Shown here: positions 12,513 to 15,247 of the stretch, piece after piece | Layout of the letters: every line of letters starts with the position of its first letter | How positions within the stretch are numbered: the stretch's first letter is position 1 | NCBI GenBank assembly: GCA_945878385.1 | Contig: CAMCTE010000043.1 | Span: 1 to 15,247, forward strand | Length of the DNA: 15,247 nt | From: Azohydromonas lata NBRC 102462 | GTDB lineage: Bacteria > Pseudomonadota > Gammaproteobacteria > Burkholderiales > Burkholderiaceae_C | Direction: 5' to 3' | The notes under the pieces: model-generated | What the model was told of the DNA's origin: nothing | What the model saw: only the letters and a program-made list of their open reading frames with translations | Database searches by the model: none | Translations under genes and position numbers: made by a program

Positions 12513-14021
12513 TCAGGCCGGCCGCACCGGCGTTCCGGACAGCTTGCCCTTCAGCGTACCCCACAGCGGCCACACCAACATCACCAAGGCCAGGGCGCTG
12601 ACGCCGCCCACCAGGGCGTTGCTCCAGAAGATGGACACGCTGCCGTCGCTCAGCAGCATGGCCTGGCGGAAGCTGCTCTCCGCACCCTTGCCCAGCACCA
12701 AGGCCAGCACCAGCGGCGCCAGCGGGTACTTGAGCTTCTTGAACAAGTAGCCGAACACGCCGAAGACCATCATCATGATCACATCGAACATCGAACTGTT
12801 CACCGTGTAGGCGCCAATGGCGCAGATGACGATGATGACCGGCGCGATGATGGAGAACGGGATGCGCAGGATGGCCGCCCACCAGGGCACGGTGGTCAAC
12901 ACCACGATCAGGCCCACCACATTGCCCAGGTACATGGAGGCGATCAAGCCCCACACGAAGTCCTTCTGTTCAACGAACAGCATGGGCCCGGGCTGCAGGC
13001 CCCAGATCAACAGTCCGCCCAGCAGCACCGCCGCCGTGGGAGAGCCCGGCACGCCCAGCGTGAGCATGGGCAGCAGGGCCGAAGTGCCCGCCGCGTGCGC
13101 GGCCGTCTCGGGCGCCACCACGCCGGCCACATGGCCCTTGCCGAAGCTGTCCGGGTCCTTGTTCATGCGACGCGCCACCCCGTATGCCATGAAGGAGGCA
13201 GGCGTGGCACCACCGGGGGTGATGCCCATCCAGCAACCGATGGCGGTGGAGCGCAGAAAGGTCATCCAGTAGGCCGGCAGGCTCTTCCAGGTTTCCCACA
13301 CGGTGCCCAGCGTGATGCGCGCGCTCTTGCCTTTGAAGGCCAGGCCCTCTTCCATGGTCAGCAGAATCTCGCCGATGCCGAACAGGCCGATCACCGCGAT
13401 CAGGAAATCAAAGCCGTTGAGCAGTTCGGTGGAGCCGAAGGTCAGGCGCAGTTGGCCGGTGACCGTGTCCAGGCCCACGCAGGCCAGGGCAAAGCCCAGC
13501 ATCATCGCGGCAATCACCTTGGCCGGTGGTTCCTTGCTCATGCCCACAAAGCTGCAGAAGGTGAGCAGGTAGACCGAGAAGAATTCGGCCGGCCCGAACT
13601 TCAGCGCGAACTTGGCCAGCACGGGCGCCAGGAAGGTGATCACCATCACGGCGAACAGCGCGCCCACGAATGAAGAAGTGAAGGCGGCGGTGAGGGCCTG
13701 TGCGGCCTTGCCCTGCTGCGCCATGGGGTAGCCGTCGAAGGTGGTGGCCACGCTCCACGGTTCGCCCGGAATGTTGAACAGGATGGAGGTGATGGCCCCG
13801 CCGAACAGCGCGCCCCAGTAGATGCAGCTCAGCATGATGATCGCCGAGGTGGGGTTCATGCTGAAGGTCAGCGGCAGCAGGATGGCGATGCCATTGGCGC
13901 CGCCCAAGCCCGGCAGCACGCCGATGAGCACCCCCAGGATGATGCCCACCAGCATGAACACCACGTTCTGCGGCGACAGCGCCACCGCAAAGCCGTTCAT
14001 CAACAGGGAAATTTCTTCCAT
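12513..14021 (-). CDS. tctA: TctA large membrane subunit of a tripartite tricarboxylate transporter
   Basis: A 502-residue protein, the usual TctA length, with about ten to twelve hydrophobic helices. Family hallmarks are GVLIGVLPGLGGANGIAILLPLTF near the N-terminus (conserved Gly/Pro-rich loop; the middle part is residues 34-44), IYWGALFGGAITSILFNIPGEP, and the related second-half loop GCWMGITPGGATPASFMAYG, which shows the internal duplication of the family. TctA is the transport channel of the secondary, ion-driven tripartite tricarboxylate transporter system; TctB is the small membrane partner and TctC the periplasmic receptor. The order tctC-tctB-tctA on the minus strand is the standard one. 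It starts 100 bases after tctB, with a hairpin in the gap. Only a weak Shine-Dalgarno is visible. The substrate depends on TctC and cannot be read from here. Confidence 0.96.
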   Translation of the reverse strand: MEEISLLMNGFAVALSPQNVVFMLVGIILGVLIGVLPGLGGANGIAILLPLTFSMNPTSAIIMLSCIYWGALFGGAITSILFNIPGEPWSVATTFDGYPMAQQGKAAQALTAAFTSSFVGALFAVMVITFLAPVLAKFALKFGPAEFFSVYLLTFCSFVGMSKEPPAKVIAAMMLGFALACVGLDTVTGQLRLTFGSTELLNGFDFLIAVIGLFGIGEILLTMEEGLAFKGKSARITLGTVWETWKSLPAYWMTFLRSTAIGCWMGITPGGATPASFMAYGVARRMNKDPDSFGKGHVAGVVAPETAAHAAGTSALLPMLTLGVPGSPTAAVLLGGLLIWGLQPGPMLFVEQKDFVWGLIASMYLGNVVGLIVVLTTVPWWAAILRIPFSIIAPVIIVICAIGAYTVNSSMFDVIMMMVFGVFGYLFKKLKYPLAPLVLALVLGKGAESSFRQAMLLSDGSVSIFWSNALVGGVSALALVMLVWPLWGTLKGKLSGTPVRPA

Positions 14022-14077
14022 GGCCAGGTCCGGTTCAGGCCTGCGCTCTTGTTCGTGCAGACGAGTGGATCAGGGCA

Positions 14078-14094
14078 AGCCGCCGCAGGCGGCT
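14078..14094 (-). promoter_or_regulatory. Intercistronic hairpin between tctB and tctA
   Basis: AGCCGCC (14078-14084) and GGCGGCT (14088-14094) form a perfect 7-bp stem with a 3-base loop inside the 100-base tctB-tctA gap. No T tract follows on the minus strand. It could slow RNA decay, partly attenuate transcription, or set the tctB to tctA ratio. It is also the sort of short GC palindrome that can be a dispersed repeat; a genome search would tell. Confidence 0.5.
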
Positions 14095-14121
14095 ACCGCA
14101 CAACAACAGTGGGAATGAGGG

Positions 14122-14724
14122 TCAGAAGCCCAGCAGGCTTTCGATCGGGCCCTTGGGCAGAGGCACCAGGAACCAGCGCTCGAACACCACGAACACCGTC
14201 AGCGGCACGCCCACCGACACGGCGGCACTCAGCGGCCAGCCAAAGCCACCATGACGGCGCATGAACCAGGCGATCAGCACGATGGAGGAGGCATACAGGC
14301 CCACAAAGCCCATGGCCACCACATACAGCGTGGCCGGCACCAGCATGGCCATCACCAACTGCAGTTCATCCCGGCCCACGAAGGTGCGGTTGAGCAGGGA
14401 CGGCGCGGCATCGGCCTCGCGGCGGTTCATCCAGCATGCCAGCGCCTTGGCCAGCACCACGCTGCTGGACACCAGCAGCATCATGCCGATGTAGAAAGGA
14501 AAGTAACCCGACTGGGGGCCGTCGTCGGCCCAACCGGCACCCAGGCGCATGCTGTCGAACACCACCAGGGCACCCAGCAGCATCAGGAAGCCCGCCACGC
14601 CCAACTCAGGGCCCAGTTCGCTGATGCCCTCGCGGGAATCGGCCGTGTCTTCATGGGTGGCTTGCGCCGACAAGGCTGGCGCCTCGTTCAGGGAAGCGCC
14701 TGGGTTCAAGGTGGTGGTGTTCAT
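14122..14724 (-). CDS. tctB: TctB small membrane subunit of a tripartite tricarboxylate transporter
   Basis: A 200-residue protein with four hydrophobic helices, matching the TctB topology: one near residues 43-60 (VAGFLMLLGALVVFDS), one near 76-98 (PFYIGMMLLVSSSVVLAKAL), a pair at about 121-151 (LVMAMLVPATLYVVAMGFVG, then SSIVLIAWFMRR), and a last hydrophobic stretch (VGVPLTVFVVFERWF). The SGYFPFYIG motif after the first helix is typical. The hydrophilic N-terminal tail of about 40 residues is longer than usual. AAAGGAG at 14737-14731 lies six bases before the ATG, the best ribosome-binding site in this operon. TctB is required with TctA for uptake. It follows the receptor gene tctC after 51 bases. 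Confidence 0.93.
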   Translation of the reverse strand: MNTTTLNPGASLNEAPALSAQATHEDTADSREGISELGPELGVAGFLMLLGALVVFDSMRLGAGWADDGPQSGYFPFYIGMMLLVSSSVVLAKALACWMNRREADAAPSLLNRTFVGRDELQLVMAMLVPATLYVVAMGFVGLYASSIVLIAWFMRRHGGFGWPLSAAVSVGVPLTVFVVFERWFLVPLPKGPIESLLGF

Positions 14725-14775
14725 CTGCTGCTCCTTTCGTAGGGGGTCCGTGGTGAGGTTGGCTTGTGCGGCCGC

Positions 14776-15247
14776 TCACTTCGCCAGGAAACCGGCTTCC
14801 TTCATCAGTTCGCGGTGGCGGAATTCGTTCTTGCCCAGCCAGTCGAAATACTCCTGGCCGGCCATGAAGGTCTGGTTGAAGGCGCCCTTTTCCATGAAGT
14901 CCTTCCACTCGGGAGTGGCGCGCACCTTTTTCAACAGTTCCAGGTAGAAATTGATCTGGTCCTGCGTGACACCGGGGGGCATGAAGATGCCGCGCAACAT
15001 CACATAGTCCACCGGCAGGCCGGCCGATGCGCAGGTGGGCAGGTCGGCCCAGCTTTGCTGGGTGGTCACCTTGGTCTTGTAGGGCATGGGCTTTTCATCG
15101 AACACGCACAGCGCGCGCAACTTGCCCGCACGCCAGTGGCTCTCGGCTTCGATGGGGTTGTTCACCGTGGAGGTGACATGGTTGCCCACCAGTTGCACCG
15201 CCACATCACCACCGCCCTTGAAGGGCACATAGGTGATCTTCTTGCCT
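14776..15247 (-). CDS. tctC: TctC/Bug-family periplasmic receptor (5' end beyond the window)
   Basis: The C-terminal 156 complete codons of a Bug-type tripartite tricarboxylate transporter receptor; the frame remains open at the right edge, so the signal peptide and first ligand-binding lobe lie outside. The visible start GKKITYVPFKGGGDVAVQLVGNHV is the familiar YVPFKGGG...QLVGNHV segment of the family, followed by GKLRALCVF and, near the end, WLGKNEFRHRELMKEAGFLAK. Full-length members have about 320 residues. They bind small carboxylates in the periplasm and deliver them to TctAB. The insertion CASAGLPVDYVMLRGIFMPPGVTQDQ contains the usual PPG loop. The ligand cannot be told; the Asp or aromatic residues that fix it are mostly in the missing part. 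It is first in the operon with tctB and tctA. Confidence 0.92.
   Translation of the reverse strand, partial: GKKITYVPFKGGGDVAVQLVGNHVTSTVNNPIEAESHWRAGKLRALCVFDEKPMPYKTKVTTQQSWADLPTCASAGLPVDYVMLRGIFMPPGVTQDQINFYLELLKKVRATPEWKDFMEKGAFNQTFMAGQEYFDWLGKNEFRHRELMKEAGFLAK

Noticed and set aside
12444..13673. 409-codon plus-strand open frame opposite tctA
   Set aside because: His/Gln/Gly-rich translation without motifs, entirely antisense to a clear TctA gene; a GC-driven shadow.
1..15247. CRISPR array, tRNA or rRNA gene, transposase, prophage or defence system
   Set aside because: No spaced direct repeats, RNA-gene pattern, transposase motifs or long terminal inverted repeats were seen; the only tandem array is the short 13-bp one.

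Overview
The window is high-GC, gene-dense DNA with short spacers and no RNA gene, insertion sequence or CRISPR array that I can see. The families present (Tad pilus locus, tripartite tricarboxylate transporter of the TctCBA/Bug type, NnrU, pirin, LOG) fit a beta-proteobacterium of the Burkholderiales, probably Comamonadaceae. That placement is inferred from gene content and style, not from a marker gene.

Region 1 (1-5671, + strand) is the distal part of a Tad (tight adherence) pilus operon: a TadG-like Tad-domain protein cut by the window edge, two TadE-family minor pseudopilins, a short TadZ/CpaE ATPase, the TadA/CpaF motor ATPase, and the TadB and TadC platform proteins. Most junctions are ATGA overlaps or gaps of 2 to 10 bases, so translation is probably coupled. 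Flp pilin, prepilin peptidase, TadB-family-independent parts such as the RcpA secretin and RcpC, and TadD are not in the window; some presumably lie upstream.

Region 2 (5720-9705) holds a LOG-family Rossmann protein (+), a convergent exported thioredoxin-fold protein (-), a divergent pirin-family protein (+) and a stand-alone receiver-domain protein (+). A strong hairpin sits between the first two genes. Three of the + strand genes here lack a well-placed Shine-Dalgarno and have a -10-like hexamer 6-7 bases before the ATG, so they may make leaderless mRNAs.

Region 3 (9718-11421, - strand) holds a cyclophilin-type peptidyl-prolyl isomerase predicted to be a lipoprotein, followed by an NnrU-family membrane protein, likely one transcription unit. 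Upstream of the isomerase lie a perfect inverted repeat and an array of 13-bp tandem repeats.

Region 4 (11422-15247, - strand) is a tctC(partial)-tctB-tctA operon for periplasmic-binding-protein-dependent uptake of a carboxylate. A good intrinsic terminator follows tctA, and then comes a ketopantoate-reductase-family gene.

I do not see a clearly undescribed defence or mobile system. The most interesting points are the reduced, rearranged Tad locus, the possible leaderless starts, the 13-bp tandem array and several well-formed intergenic hairpins.
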